In this document: one piece after another, positions 7,549 to 16,250 of the stretch
Layout: the number at the start of each line of letters is the position of its first letter
Numbering within the stretch: position 1 is the first letter of the stretch
Assembly (NCBI GenBank): GCA_963974935.1
Contig: CAXBEV010000001.1
Location: 682,001-746,000, forward strand
Direction of reading: 5' to 3'
Source: UBA4479 sp963974935
Lineage (GTDB): Bacteria; Pseudomonadota; Alphaproteobacteria; Rhodospirillales; Casp-alpha2
DNA: 64,000 bases
Notes under the pieces: model-generated
Databases searched by the model: none
Seen by the model: only the letters and a program-made list of their open reading frames with translations
Told to the model about the DNA's origin: nothing
Made by a program: the position numbers and the translations under genes

Positions 7549-7920
7549 TCAAGGCCCGAGTCGAGTAAGCAAGCCCTTGTCGTCCCAGCGGGGTTGGCGA
7601 TCTTCGATGCGGATTTCGTGGGTGACCGCACCGTCGTGCCGCAACGTCACATCAAGCCAGCACGGGATTACTTGGTCGTTGATGTCTTCTAAGATCATCT
7701 CGGCCAAAGCTTCGGGGGTCTGGCCGTCTACGGCGACCGTACGCATATAGTCGCCCAGCGCTTCCGGGTCCAAAATATCGCGGTCGGGCACGTAGCGAAG
7801 CCGCATGCTGAACGCACCGAAATCTGCATTCAACGTGACGATGGCGAAGTGGCGCGTTGCCGATGGGGTCGTTTTGAGGCGTGCGCGCCGGGCGTGCAGG
7901 CTGTCGTCGGAGTGCTCCAT
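7549..7920 (-). CDS. Small protein resembling the QueF (T-fold) domain, catalytic residues absent
   Basis: The product has 123 residues and is the last gene of the fliF-to-flhG run, starting one base after the stop of the FliK-like gene. Two stretches recall 7-cyano-7-deazaguanine reductase QueF: RYVPDRDILDPEALGDYMRT (about 43-62), like the QueF strand-helix after the active site, and TPEALAEMILEDIND followed by PCWLDVTLR, like the QueF segment ending in DPRW-x-x-V. The conserved Cys of the CPxTGQPD loop has no counterpart here, nor do the substrate-binding Glu and His. I infer a T-fold protein without reductase activity. Its function is unknown; the operon position suggests a flagellar link. 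Confidence 0.55.
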   Translation of the reverse strand: MEHSDDSLHARRARLKTTPSATRHFAIVTLNADFGAFSMRLRYVPDRDILDPEALGDYMRTVAVDGQTPEALAEMILEDINDQVIPCWLDVTLRHDGAVTHEIRIEDRQPRWDDKGLLTRLGP

Positions 7921-7921
7921 G

Positions 7922-9592
7922 CTAAATTACCACGCTATCGTTGAGACCCGCTGTCGGCGGTGCGACGGCGATAAAGTTGCCGGGCGCAGCTTGAAACCCG
8001 ACTGAGCCTTCGAGGCCAGTGACCTCAATCGCGTTGCTGTAAAGGCCGCGGATATCGTGGCGCATCTCGGGCGTGAGCGGGGCGTCGGTGCGCACCACAA
8101 CATCGAGCCGCTTGCCGCGCTCACCGACCAGCCCGTCAATTTGTATATGGCCGAGTTTGGATAGGTTGAGGTCGATGACGAAGCGCGATCCGCCTTCCTT
8201 GTCCGCATCATCGGCATCCGCGTCGCGGTCCCGTACCAACATGGCGATGCGGTCGATCTCGGCACCGTTTATGAACGGCACCATATATTGCCGCCAGTCG
8301 CCGGTTTCCGGATCGTTGACGGTGCGACTCATTTGCCCGACGTCGTCGCGCAATCGGGCGGCGAGGTCCGGGCGCTGGCGATCTAAAATGCGCAGCGGGC
8401 CGTCGCCCATCCAGCCCTTCAGATCGCCACCCCGAAGCGCGGCAATGAAAAATAAGATATTTGCGGTGAGTTGTGGGTCGGCGCGGGGCATGGAAGTCTG
8501 CAAAATCTGCATCTGCGCGCCGGGTGCGACGTCGCGGAGGGCTTCGAGGCTTTCATCAAAGGCCTGCCATATGCCGTCGCCCAACGCGCCTTGATTCGCG
8601 CCCAAGCCGTGCGACGCAGTTTGCGGGATCGGCGGCTTGAGGCCGGTGACTTCAAACGTCAGTTGTGTCCCGGGCGCCAAGGGCTGTTGGCTGGCGATGC
8701 TGATGGGGCCGGCGTGGGTCTGCACGACCGCGTGGGTCAGCGTGTGCTGCCCGGTGACGGTGCCGGTAAGCGTCGCGCCGGGTGCCAGCGATACCGCGCC
8801 ACCGGCGGGAGCTGGAATCAGCGACGGCGGCGTGCCCTCGGGCGGACGAATTTGAATGATCTTGAGGCCAAGCGTGCTGCCGCTGCCATAGCTGAGCGCC
8901 TGCTGCGTCGGCTGGGCCCCTGTGGGTTGCCCCGACGCGCCTGCCTTTGGGCTGCCACTATGCGAGGCGGCGGCGCCGGTGGCGGGCGTGGCGGTGGTTT
9001 GCGTGGGACTGCCGGCGGGCGCGCCGGGCGTACCAGCCAGGGTCGCTGGGGTGCCGGTGGGCAGCAAGGTCGCTTGTGGGCCGCCGATGATGATCGGGCG
9101 CAACAACAAGGCTGTGATGTTTAAGCCCGCCTGTAAGCGTGGGATCGTGGGCGCGTTGGGTGCACTGGCGGCACCGACAGCACCGGCACCACCGGCATTG
9201 ACAGCGCCGGCTGTGTTTGTGCCGCCCTGGGTTGCTTGTTGGGCGCCGAAGGCCAGGGGCTTGCCGTTGGGAAGGCTCAGTTGCGCCCTGCCGGCCAGAC
9301 CTGCTTGGCCTTGACCTAGACCCAGACCCTGGCTTTGCGGCGCGCCCAGCCATTGCAGAATGAGCTTATCGCCGACGGCGACTCGCGCCGGCGACGGCAG
9401 GCGTAGCGCCAAGTCGCCGAAGCTCGTCTGTACCACCAAATTCATCGCGTCTTTAAGCGCGCCGACGCTGACATCAAGGGAACTGCCGAGCGGCAGGCTC
9501 AACAACGCCGGTGGCGGCGCCAGCACGGTGATGCGGGGCAGCGGTGCCACCGCGGGCGGTGTATTCAGGGACGGGGGGACGATACTGCTCAT
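7922..9592 (-). CDS. FliK-like / hook-length-control-like protein
   Basis: The 556-residue product has a low-complexity Ala/Gly/Pro/Gln-rich first half (about 95-260) and a folded C-terminal part. The C-terminus (about 470-550) contains FVIDLNLSKLGHIQIDGLV and RLDVVVRTDAPLTPEMRHDI, which is the layout of the FliK C-terminal domain (strands followed by LxPxxLG-like and helix elements). A second, more typical FliK is encoded at 28636-30429, so this is a paralogue or a relative acting with FlhF/FlhG. It follows flhG by 34 bases. A flagellar role is inferred from context and the weak FliK likeness. Confidence 0.55.
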   Translation of the reverse strand: MSSIVPPSLNTPPAVAPLPRITVLAPPPALLSLPLGSSLDVSVGALKDAMNLVVQTSFGDLALRLPSPARVAVGDKLILQWLGAPQSQGLGLGQGQAGLAGRAQLSLPNGKPLAFGAQQATQGGTNTAGAVNAGGAGAVGAASAPNAPTIPRLQAGLNITALLLRPIIIGGPQATLLPTGTPATLAGTPGAPAGSPTQTTATPATGAAASHSGSPKAGASGQPTGAQPTQQALSYGSGSTLGLKIIQIRPPEGTPPSLIPAPAGGAVSLAPGATLTGTVTGQHTLTHAVVQTHAGPISIASQQPLAPGTQLTFEVTGLKPPIPQTASHGLGANQGALGDGIWQAFDESLEALRDVAPGAQMQILQTSMPRADPQLTANILFFIAALRGGDLKGWMGDGPLRILDRQRPDLAARLRDDVGQMSRTVNDPETGDWRQYMVPFINGAEIDRIAMLVRDRDADADDADKEGGSRFVIDLNLSKLGHIQIDGLVGERGKRLDVVVRTDAPLTPEMRHDIRGLYSNAIEVTGLEGSVGFQAAPGNFIAVAPPTAGLNDSVVI

Positions 9593-9626
9593 AGCTGGGC
9601 TCGATTCTGTGTCGACGGACGGGGGC

Positions 9627-10445
9627 TCAGCCGCCGTCGGGTGTCTGCGGGCGGCGGAGCATCCGTGCGATCTGTTTAACGTCGGTGCCGGCTTCGCTTT
9701 CCGGATACTTGTTCAAGATCGGTGTCTGCGCACGGATCGCGCCGCGCACTTTTTCGTCACGCCGCACGCTGCCCAAATGCAGGGGCGAGAATTTCAAGAA
9801 CCCCTGGCAGGCTTTGTTGAGCGTGTTGAAGGTGCGCTCGCCTTCGGTGGTCGAATTCGCCATGTTGGTGACCACTTGGATGTCGGAGTCCGGTCGTTCG
9901 CTGTGGGTGATCTTGATGAACGCATAGCCGTCGGTGAGCGACGTCGGCTCGTCGGTTACGACCACGATGATGCGACCTGCGGCGTAAGCAAGCCGACGCA
10001 CGGTGCTCTCGACGCCAGCGCCAAGATCGATGATCACATAGTCATAATCCACCGCAATCAGCGCGAGTTCATCCAACAGTGCCTGCAAACGGTTGGCCGC
10101 CAAGTTGGCCAGTGCACCCGAGCCCGAGCGCCCGGCGATGATATCAAATCCGCCTTCTTCATAGAACGTTACCGCTTGCGACAGGCTGGCGCGTCCGGCC
10201 AGCACCGCACCCAGATCTTTTTTCGCCATCAAGCCGAGTTGAATGTCTAGGTTCGCGAGCCCCAAATCACCGTCGAACAACAACACCTTACGACCACTGC
10301 GCGCAATCGCGTGCGCCAGCGTGATCGAGAACCACGTCTTGCCGACCCCACCTTTGCCGGACGCGATCGCAATGATATTGCTGCCCTTGGCGCGGGTGCT
10401 CGGGCCGGATGATCCGCCGGGGTTGGTCGAAGTTTCTTCGCTCAT
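9627..10445 (-). CDS. flhG: MinD-like ATPase FlhG (FleN), flagellar number regulator
   Basis: FlhG is a MinD/ParA-type ATPase that limits flagellar number and works against FlhF at the cell pole. The deviant Walker A motif SGKGGVGKTW (29-38), FDGDLGLANLDIQLG (57-71, switch I) and YVIIDLGAGVEST (about 136-148, switch II) identify the family. The product has 272 residues and ends soon after the core, without an obvious membrane-targeting helix. Its start overlaps the flhF stop by 4 bases, so the two should be made together. ParA-type partition proteins are the alternative, ruled out here by the neighbours. Confidence 0.88.
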   Translation of the reverse strand: MSEETSTNPGGSSGPSTRAKGSNIIAIASGKGGVGKTWFSITLAHAIARSGRKVLLFDGDLGLANLDIQLGLMAKKDLGAVLAGRASLSQAVTFYEEGGFDIIAGRSGSGALANLAANRLQALLDELALIAVDYDYVIIDLGAGVESTVRRLAYAAGRIIVVVTDEPTSLTDGYAFIKITHSERPDSDIQVVTNMANSTTEGERTFNTLNKACQGFLKFSPLHLGSVRRDEKVRGAIRAQTPILNKYPESEAGTDVKQIARMLRRPQTPDGG

Positions 10446-11428
10446 GGGGCAACCTTTGTCTGTAAGGAAAAGTGTTCTGTTTCGTCTTCGGGCACGATCA
10501 GGCGAGCCAGCGCGACAGGATTGATTTTATCCAGCCCTTCGGCGACGCGCGGATTAATGGACACATTGGCGATGGCGACACGGCCCAGTCCGGCGGCGAG
10601 AATACCGCCCAGGCGCCGTGTCATATCCAGCCGCGTGATGATCATGCGTTCTGCACCGATGTCGGCAAACGCCGCCGCGGTGTCGGCGGATTCCATGGCG
10701 TCGCCGCCGGCGGGCAGCACCAAAACCAATTCGCCCCCAACGGCAGCGGCAATACCTTGCAGCGCGTTCATATTTTTACTGCGGAACGGATTAACGCCGG
10801 CGGTGTCGATGATGGCGACATCGGCGGCATCCACAGCGTCTTTGTGGGCGGCCAACGCCTCGGCAGTATCGACGGCGCAGAGCTTGATGTCGAGAATACG
10901 CGCGAATGCGTCCAGTTGTTCGACGCCACCGGCCCGGGTGGTGTCGGTAGTCGCTAAGAATACCTTGCGACCGTCCAACTTAGCCCGCGCGGCCAGCTTG
11001 GCGGCGGTGATGGTCTTGCCCGCGCCCGGCACGCCTGCCAGCACCAGCGGCTTGGTCTGCGCGTCGAAATCAATTGGGCGAAACGTGACACCGGCATCAA
11101 TTGCGGCGGCAAGGGCGAGGGCGGGGTCAGGTTCGCCGACTTTCAGGGCCGCGCGCACGGTGGCGTTGATCATATGCGCGGGCAGCCCGTGCGCGGTCAG
11201 TACTTGGCGCAGATAGTCCTCGAGAGCATCGTCCGAGAGCATAGCTTCAGGTTCGGTGGGAATTGATTCTTCCGCTTCCAATGTATCTTCAATCGCTGCC
11301 GTGACTCGACACGTCAGCGCGTCGCTGCCTTGTTGGGTCGACACGATGATCGCGTCTTCACCCATGTCGCGGCGGACGAGTTCCATCGCGTCTGCAAGGG
11401 TCGGGGCGGTGAAGGTCTTAAGGCGCAT
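10442..11428 (-). CDS. flhF: SRP-type GTPase FlhF
   Basis: FlhF sets the site of flagellar assembly at the cell pole. The N-terminus begins MRLKTFTAPTLADAMELVRR, the standard FlhF opening, followed by a variable basic/acidic linker. The GTPase elements are G1 GVPGAGKT (132-139), TDTTRAGGVEQL (161-172), G3 DTAG (208-211) and G4 TRLD (265-268). G4 is TRLD in place of the more common TKxD. The protein of 328 residues is at the short end for FlhF. It lies 25 bases after flhA and overlaps flhG. Confidence 0.88.
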   Translation of the reverse strand: MRLKTFTAPTLADAMELVRRDMGEDAIIVSTQQGSDALTCRVTAAIEDTLEAEESIPTEPEAMLSDDALEDYLRQVLTAHGLPAHMINATVRAALKVGEPDPALALAAAIDAGVTFRPIDFDAQTKPLVLAGVPGAGKTITAAKLAARAKLDGRKVFLATTDTTRAGGVEQLDAFARILDIKLCAVDTAEALAAHKDAVDAADVAIIDTAGVNPFRSKNMNALQGIAAAVGGELVLVLPAGGDAMESADTAAAFADIGAERMIITRLDMTRRLGGILAAGLGRVAIANVSINPRVAEGLDKINPVALARLIVPEDETEHFSLQTKVAP

Positions 11429-11453
11429 ACCGGATTATTACCTAAATCTGGAC

Positions 11454-13574
11454 CTAAATTTGGCCGACGGTTTTTATCTTTGCCTTAGTGTAAATCTCGT
11501 TTTGCGAAATGACCACGGTTGTGGGCCGAAAGCGGTCAACGATGGAACGTACAAACGGCCGGATCGCCGGGCTGGTCAAGAGTACCGGGCTTTCGCCCAT
11601 CATCGCTTGGCGCTCGAACGTATTGCGCAGTTGGCCGATGAATTCCTGCAAGCGCGTCGGCGGCATCGACAACTGGCGGTCGTCGCCTTGGCCGACGAGG
11701 CTTTCGGCAAACGTCTGCTCCCAGCCCGGCGACAGGGTGACGATGGGGATAAAGCCTTGCGCGTTGGTGTTCATGTCGCTGATCTGGCGGGCCAAGCGGG
11801 CGCGCACATGTTCGGTGATCGTCATCACGTTGCGGGTGTGGCCGCAGGCCTCGTAAACACCTTCCAAGATCGTTGGAAGGTCGCGGATCGAAATGCGTTC
11901 CGACAATAGGTTTTGCAACACGCGCTGCAGGCCACCCAGTGAAATCTGCGACGGGATCATGTCGGCGATCAGCTTTTGGTGATCCTTGTCGAGCTCGTCC
12001 AGCAGCTTCTGCGTTTCCGCATAAGACAAAAGCTCGGCCATGTTGTCTTTGATCAGTTCGGTCACGTGGGTCGTGACCACGGTGGCCGGATCGACCACGG
12101 TATAGCCCCGGAACAACGCTTCTTCGCGATTTGTTTCTTCGATCCACATGCCGGGCAGGCCGAATGTCGGCTCGGTGGTTTTTTCGCCGGGGATCGAGAT
12201 TTCTTCGCCGCGAGGGTCCATCACCAACAGCATGTTGGGCCTGAGCTCGCCGCGCCCGGCTTCGATTTCCTTGACCCGGATCACATAGGCGTTGGCCGGC
12301 AGCTGCATGTTGTCTTGGATGCGCACCGACGGCATCACGAAGCCGACTTCGGTCGCCAATTGGCGGCGCAGCGCTTTGATTTGGTCGGTCAGCTTGTGCC
12401 CGTCTTTTGGCGCATTGATCAGCGCCAGCAAACCGTAGCCCAGTTCCAAACGGATGTTGTCGATCTTCAGCGCCGACGAAATCGGCTCTTCGGCCAAGGC
12501 CTTAGGGTCGATGGCTTCTTCTTCGAGTTGTTTGACCGCCTCTTCTTCGAGCGCCGCGTCGCGGTAGTTGACCCAATACGCAGCACCGCCTGCGAATGCA
12601 GCCAAGGTCAGGAACGGCAGCGCCGGGATGCCGGGCAGAATTGCCAATGCCAGCAGCAAGAAGCACACCAAGCCCATTGCTTTGGGCTGGCCACCCAATT
12701 GTTTAAACAGCGCGACGTCGGCGGTGCCCGCGACACCGGCTTTGGTGACCACCATACCGGCGGCGGTCGACACGATCAGGGCTGGGATTTGTGAGACCAA
12801 GCCGTCACCCACCGTCAAGCGTGTGTAGTTGTTGGCGGCTTCGGCAAACGTCAGATCTTGTTGAGCGACGCCGATGATCATGCCGGCGATGACGTTGATG
12901 AACGTGATCAGCAAGCCGGCGATGGCGTCGCCGCGCACGAACTTCGCGGCACCGTCCATGGCCCCGAAGAACGCACTTTCTTCTTCCAAGTCTTTACGGC
13001 GTTTTTTCGCCGTTTCCTCGTCGATCAGGCCTGACGACAGATCGGCATCAATCGCCATCTGCTTGCCGGGCATGGCGTCCAACGAAAACCGTGCGGAAAC
13101 TTCGGCGATACGCCCGGAGCCCTTGGTGATGACGACAAAGTTCACGATCACCAAGATCGCAAACACAATGATCCCGATGACGAAGTTGCCGCCCATGACA
13201 AAGCCGCCAAACGCCTCGATCACCTTACCTGCGGCCTGAGTGCCTTCGTGGCCGTCGGATAGAATCAAGCGTGTGGACGCCAGATTCAACGACAGCCGAA
13301 TCATCGTCGCCAGTAGAAGCACGGTCGGAAAGGCGTTGAAGTCCAGCGGTCGTTCGACAAACAGCGCGGTCATCAGGATCAATACCGAGATCATGATTGA
13401 GAACGCCAGCGCAAAATCCAACAGCCAGCGCGGCAACGGCAAGATCAACACCACCAAGATCGCCACGACACCAAGCGCGAGCATGATGTCGCCGCGCTTC
13501 ATCGCTCGAGTCAGGCGGTCTTTGAGAAAATCGCCCGTGTTAAATTCGACGTCGCCACCCCCGGCATCAGCCAT
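11454..13574 (-). CDS. flhA: Flagellar type III export gate protein FlhA
   Basis: FlhA is the large membrane protein of the flagellar export gate. Its nonameric cytosolic ring receives export substrates. About eight membrane segments fill residues 30-325, beginning IMLALGVVAILVVLILPLP. The conserved cytosolic FHIPEP loop includes VSARFSLDAMPGKQMAIDAD. The C-terminal domain starts near residue 355 and includes GFVMPSVRIQDNMQLPANAY. The length of 706 residues is normal. It is followed by flhF and flhG and preceded by flbD, an order common in Alphaproteobacteria. Confidence 0.95.
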   Translation of the reverse strand: MADAGGGDVEFNTGDFLKDRLTRAMKRGDIMLALGVVAILVVLILPLPRWLLDFALAFSIMISVLILMTALFVERPLDFNAFPTVLLLATMIRLSLNLASTRLILSDGHEGTQAAGKVIEAFGGFVMGGNFVIGIIVFAILVIVNFVVITKGSGRIAEVSARFSLDAMPGKQMAIDADLSSGLIDEETAKKRRKDLEEESAFFGAMDGAAKFVRGDAIAGLLITFINVIAGMIIGVAQQDLTFAEAANNYTRLTVGDGLVSQIPALIVSTAAGMVVTKAGVAGTADVALFKQLGGQPKAMGLVCFLLLALAILPGIPALPFLTLAAFAGGAAYWVNYRDAALEEEAVKQLEEEAIDPKALAEEPISSALKIDNIRLELGYGLLALINAPKDGHKLTDQIKALRRQLATEVGFVMPSVRIQDNMQLPANAYVIRVKEIEAGRGELRPNMLLVMDPRGEEISIPGEKTTEPTFGLPGMWIEETNREEALFRGYTVVDPATVVTTHVTELIKDNMAELLSYAETQKLLDELDKDHQKLIADMIPSQISLGGLQRVLQNLLSERISIRDLPTILEGVYEACGHTRNVMTITEHVRARLARQISDMNTNAQGFIPIVTLSPGWEQTFAESLVGQGDDRQLSMPPTRLQEFIGQLRNTFERQAMMGESPVLLTSPAIRPFVRSIVDRFRPTTVVISQNEIYTKAKIKTVGQI

Positions 13575-13604
13575 TGGCGATCAATCCTTTGTTATAAGCG
13601 CGCA

Positions 13605-14960
13605 TTATACGCCCGGACGGTTGGCATCGCCGGGCTGGGGCACGTTGAAGCCGTCATCGCCATACTGCTTGAGTTTGTTGCGCAGGGTGCGGATCGAAAT
13701 GCCCAAAATCGTCGCCGCATGGGTGCGGTTGCCGAGGCAGTGTTCCAGCGTATCGATGATCAACTCGCGTTCCACGTCGGCGACGGTGCGCCCGACCAAG
13801 TGTGCGGCGCCGTCGCCTTCACCACCGCCGCCGTGCGCCCCACCTGGCACCGTTGGCGTGCCGTCGGGATTGGTCAGTAAAATCGCATCGGTCTCGATGG
13901 AATCGCCCGACGACAGCAACACGGCGCGGTGCAGCGTATTTTCCAACTCGCGCACGTTGCCGGGCCACGCATGAGCTTTCAGCATGGTCATCGCGGCGTC
14001 GGACAACGGGCGATAAGGCACGTCGTTGGACTCGGCATATTTTTCGGCAAAGTGTTTGGCCAGCGCTTCGATATCGCCGGGCCGCTCCGCTAGTGAGGGC
14101 AGGCGTAAGTTGACGACGTTCAAGCGGAAGTAAAGGTCTTCGCGGAACTGGCCGTCTTTGACCGCTTGATCCATGTTGCGGTTCGACGTCGCGATGATCC
14201 GCACATTCACTGAAACCGGCTTGCTGGACCCGATCCGGTCGACTTCGCGCTCTTGGATGACGCGCAGTAGTTTCGCCTGCAACCGCACATCCATCTCGCT
14301 GATTTCGTCCAACAGCAAAGTGCCGCCGTCGGCTTCTTCGAACTTGCCGATGCGCCGCGCCACAGCCCCCGTGAAGGCGCCTTTTTCGTGGCCGAACAAT
14401 TCGGATTCCAACAAGGTTTCCGGGATCGCCGCACAGTTGACGGCAACGAAGCGTCGATCTTTACGTTTGGATTTGTGATGCAGATAGCGCGCCAGCACTT
14501 CTTTGCCGGTACCGGACCCGCCGGTGATTAAGATGCTGGCTTCGGAGGCGGCCACTTGATCGGCCATTTTGACGGTCGCGGCCATCGCCGGGTCTTTGAA
14601 GATCAGCGCGTGCTGCTCTTCGGTGACCGCTTCCAAAATGGCGGCGATCAGTTCCGGGTCCGGCGGCAGCGGGATGTATTCTTTGGCGCCGGCACGCACC
14701 GCGCGGACCGCAGCCTGGGTGTCGTTCGACACACCGCAGGCGACGACGGGCACATGCATGCGCTCGCTCTCCATGCTGGCCATGAAGCTTTCTACGTCCT
14801 GGGCGACATCGATCATCACCAGATCCGCACCCGTGCGGCGCAGGATATCCAGCGCGCCTTCAGGGGTGTCGGCCTGTTGAACCTTGGCGCCCCTTTGGAT
14901 GGCGATCTGGCTGGCAGCGCCGATCTGTCCTTCGAGGGTTCCGACGATCAGTAACAGCAT
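13605..14960 (-). CDS. flbD: Sigma-54-dependent flagellar activator FlbD
   Basis: This enhancer-binding protein should activate sigma-54 promoters of hook and flagellin genes, as FlbD does in Caulobacter. The order is a receiver-like domain (1-110), an AAA+ domain with Walker A GGSGTGKE (147-154), the sigma-54-contacting GAFTGA loop (194-199) and Walker B GTLLLDEI (213-220), and a Fis-type helix-turn-helix near the end (RTHAATILGISIRTLRNKLK). The receiver is degenerate: it lacks the acidic pair near the N-terminus and the conserved Lys, keeping only D51. Control by phosphorylation is therefore unlikely. Caulobacter FlbD is controlled by FliX, which I do not see in this window. Confidence 0.88.
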   Translation of the reverse strand: MLLLIVGTLEGQIGAASQIAIQRGAKVQQADTPEGALDILRRTGADLVMIDVAQDVESFMASMESERMHVPVVACGVSNDTQAAVRAVRAGAKEYIPLPPDPELIAAILEAVTEEQHALIFKDPAMAATVKMADQVAASEASILITGGSGTGKEVLARYLHHKSKRKDRRFVAVNCAAIPETLLESELFGHEKGAFTGAVARRIGKFEEADGGTLLLDEISEMDVRLQAKLLRVIQEREVDRIGSSKPVSVNVRIIATSNRNMDQAVKDGQFREDLYFRLNVVNLRLPSLAERPGDIEALAKHFAEKYAESNDVPYRPLSDAAMTMLKAHAWPGNVRELENTLHRAVLLSSGDSIETDAILLTNPDGTPTVPGGAHGGGGEGDGAAHLVGRTVADVERELIIDTLEHCLGNRTHAATILGISIRTLRNKLKQYGDDGFNVPQPGDANRPGV

Positions 14961-14996
14961 GGTCTATGTGCTTCCCGGTTTTCGTGACTCATTACG

Positions 14997-15803
14997 TTAG
15001 TCAAAGTACTGTACGCGTTGCGACGGCGGCAAAATGCTGTTCAGCAACATTTCCAGCCGACGCGGATTTTCCTGGCGCCCGATCGAAACCGCACTCAAGA
15101 GAAAAATCTGATTGATCAGCGCCTCTTCGCCGGCGTTGCGCTCAAGCTTCGAGGCGAGCGGCAAAAACACCATGTTGGCGAGAACGGCCCCGTAAAATGT
15201 GGTCAGCAGCGCGACCGCCATGGCCGGGCCGATGGTGGTCGGGTCTTGCAGGTTGCCGAGCATCTGCACCAAGCCGATCAGCGTGCCGATCAGGCCCATC
15301 GCCGGGGCGAATTCCGCCATTTTGCGGAGCACGCTGGCGCTTTGGCGATGGCGCTGAATGGTCGCCTGCAAGTCACGGCGCAGAATGTATTCGACCTCTT
15401 CGCCGGGGGTGCCGTCGATGACCATGCTGATGCCTTGGTGAAAGAATGGCTCATTGCGGACGCTACCGGCGACGTTCTGTAGCGCAAGGACGCCTTGCTT
15501 GCGGGCCATTTCGGCGACTTGTAACGCTTTATACGCGGCATCAAAGGGCTCTTGCGTGTTGCGGAAAATAGCGTGGCCGACGACGCGGATGGTGCCGAAC
15601 ATTTCGCCCAGCGAATAGCACGCGGTCGTCACGCCGAGCGTGCCGCCGATAACGATCAGGATTGAGGGTGGATTAAAAAAGCTTCCTGGCGTGCCGCCCA
15701 GCCAGATGGCCGCGCCGACCAGCGCAAACCCAGAGATCAGGCCGACGACGGTCGCTAAATCGAGTGTGCGTCCGCCGACTTCGTGTATGCGCTCTTCGGC
15801 CAT
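14997..15803 (-). CDS. motA: Flagellar motor stator protein, MotA/PomA type
   Basis: The product has 268 residues and four predicted membrane segments, near 15-36, 46-65, 163-185 and 198-220. The large cytosolic loop between the second and third carries charged residues that would contact FliG. The segment APAMGLIGTLIGLVQML is the typical third helix. The start TLDLATVVGLISGFALV resembles the PomA/MotA group. It lies between fliN and flbD. No motB follows, so the partner stator gene must be elsewhere. I cannot tell from sequence whether protons or sodium ions drive it. Confidence 0.85.
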   Translation of the reverse strand: MAEERIHEVGGRTLDLATVVGLISGFALVGAAIWLGGTPGSFFNPPSILIVIGGTLGVTTACYSLGEMFGTIRVVGHAIFRNTQEPFDAAYKALQVAEMARKQGVLALQNVAGSVRNEPFFHQGISMVIDGTPGEEVEYILRRDLQATIQRHRQSASVLRKMAEFAPAMGLIGTLIGLVQMLGNLQDPTTIGPAMAVALLTTFYGAVLANMVFLPLASKLERNAGEEALINQIFLLSAVSIGRQENPRRLEMLLNSILPPSQRVQYFD

Positions 15804-15822
15804 GATCTGTTATCCGCCCAAC

Positions 15823-16206
15823 TCAGCTGAGCTTATCGGTTTTGATGATTTCCGTCATCGTCACGCCCAGGCGATCTTCGACGACAACGACTTCGCCGCG
15901 CGCCACCAAGCGGTTATTGACGTAAATATCAATGGCCTCGCCGACTTTGCGGTCCAGCGGTACAACGGCGCCACGGCCCAGTTTCAGTAGGTTGCTGACC
16001 GCCATGGTGGTTTTGCCCAACACCGCAGAAACCTGCACCGGAATGTCATAGACCGCTTCCAGGTCTTTGGCGCTGCGGGGCAGGTCGCCCATATCGGTCA
16101 TGGCGCTGCCGATAGAGTCTTCATCGTCGTCTTTTTGCGGCGGGGTTTCCGGCTGCTCCGCGTCGAGATCAGCGAGTTCTAAACCGCCGTTTTCTTCTTC
16201 AGCCAT
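15823..16206 (-). CDS. fliN: Flagellar motor switch protein FliN
   Basis: FliN forms the bottom of the C-ring with FliM and FliG and takes part in rotation switching. An acidic N-terminal tail (1-45) precedes a SpoA domain (about 50-125) with YDIPVQVSAVLGKTTMAVSN, GRGAVVPLDRKVGEAIDIYV and RLVARGEVVVVEDRLGVTMT, all typical of FliN. The length of 127 residues fits. It lies between fliH and motA on the minus strand. Confidence 0.92.
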   Translation of the reverse strand: MAEEENGGLELADLDAEQPETPPQKDDDEDSIGSAMTDMGDLPRSAKDLEAVYDIPVQVSAVLGKTTMAVSNLLKLGRGAVVPLDRKVGEAIDIYVNNRLVARGEVVVVEDRLGVTMTEIIKTDKLS

Positions 16207-16250
16207 GATGCTCTCCTATGATCGCGCGAAGGGCGCGCTGCGTTGAATTC

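Noticed and set aside
7549..7920. Functional QueF reductase (queuosine pathway)
   Set aside because: At 123 residues it lacks the catalytic Cys loop and substrate-binding residues.
13240..13974. Plus-strand frame spanning the flhA/flbD junction
   Set aside because: Antisense to two well-supported genes, Ser/Arg-rich, no domain.
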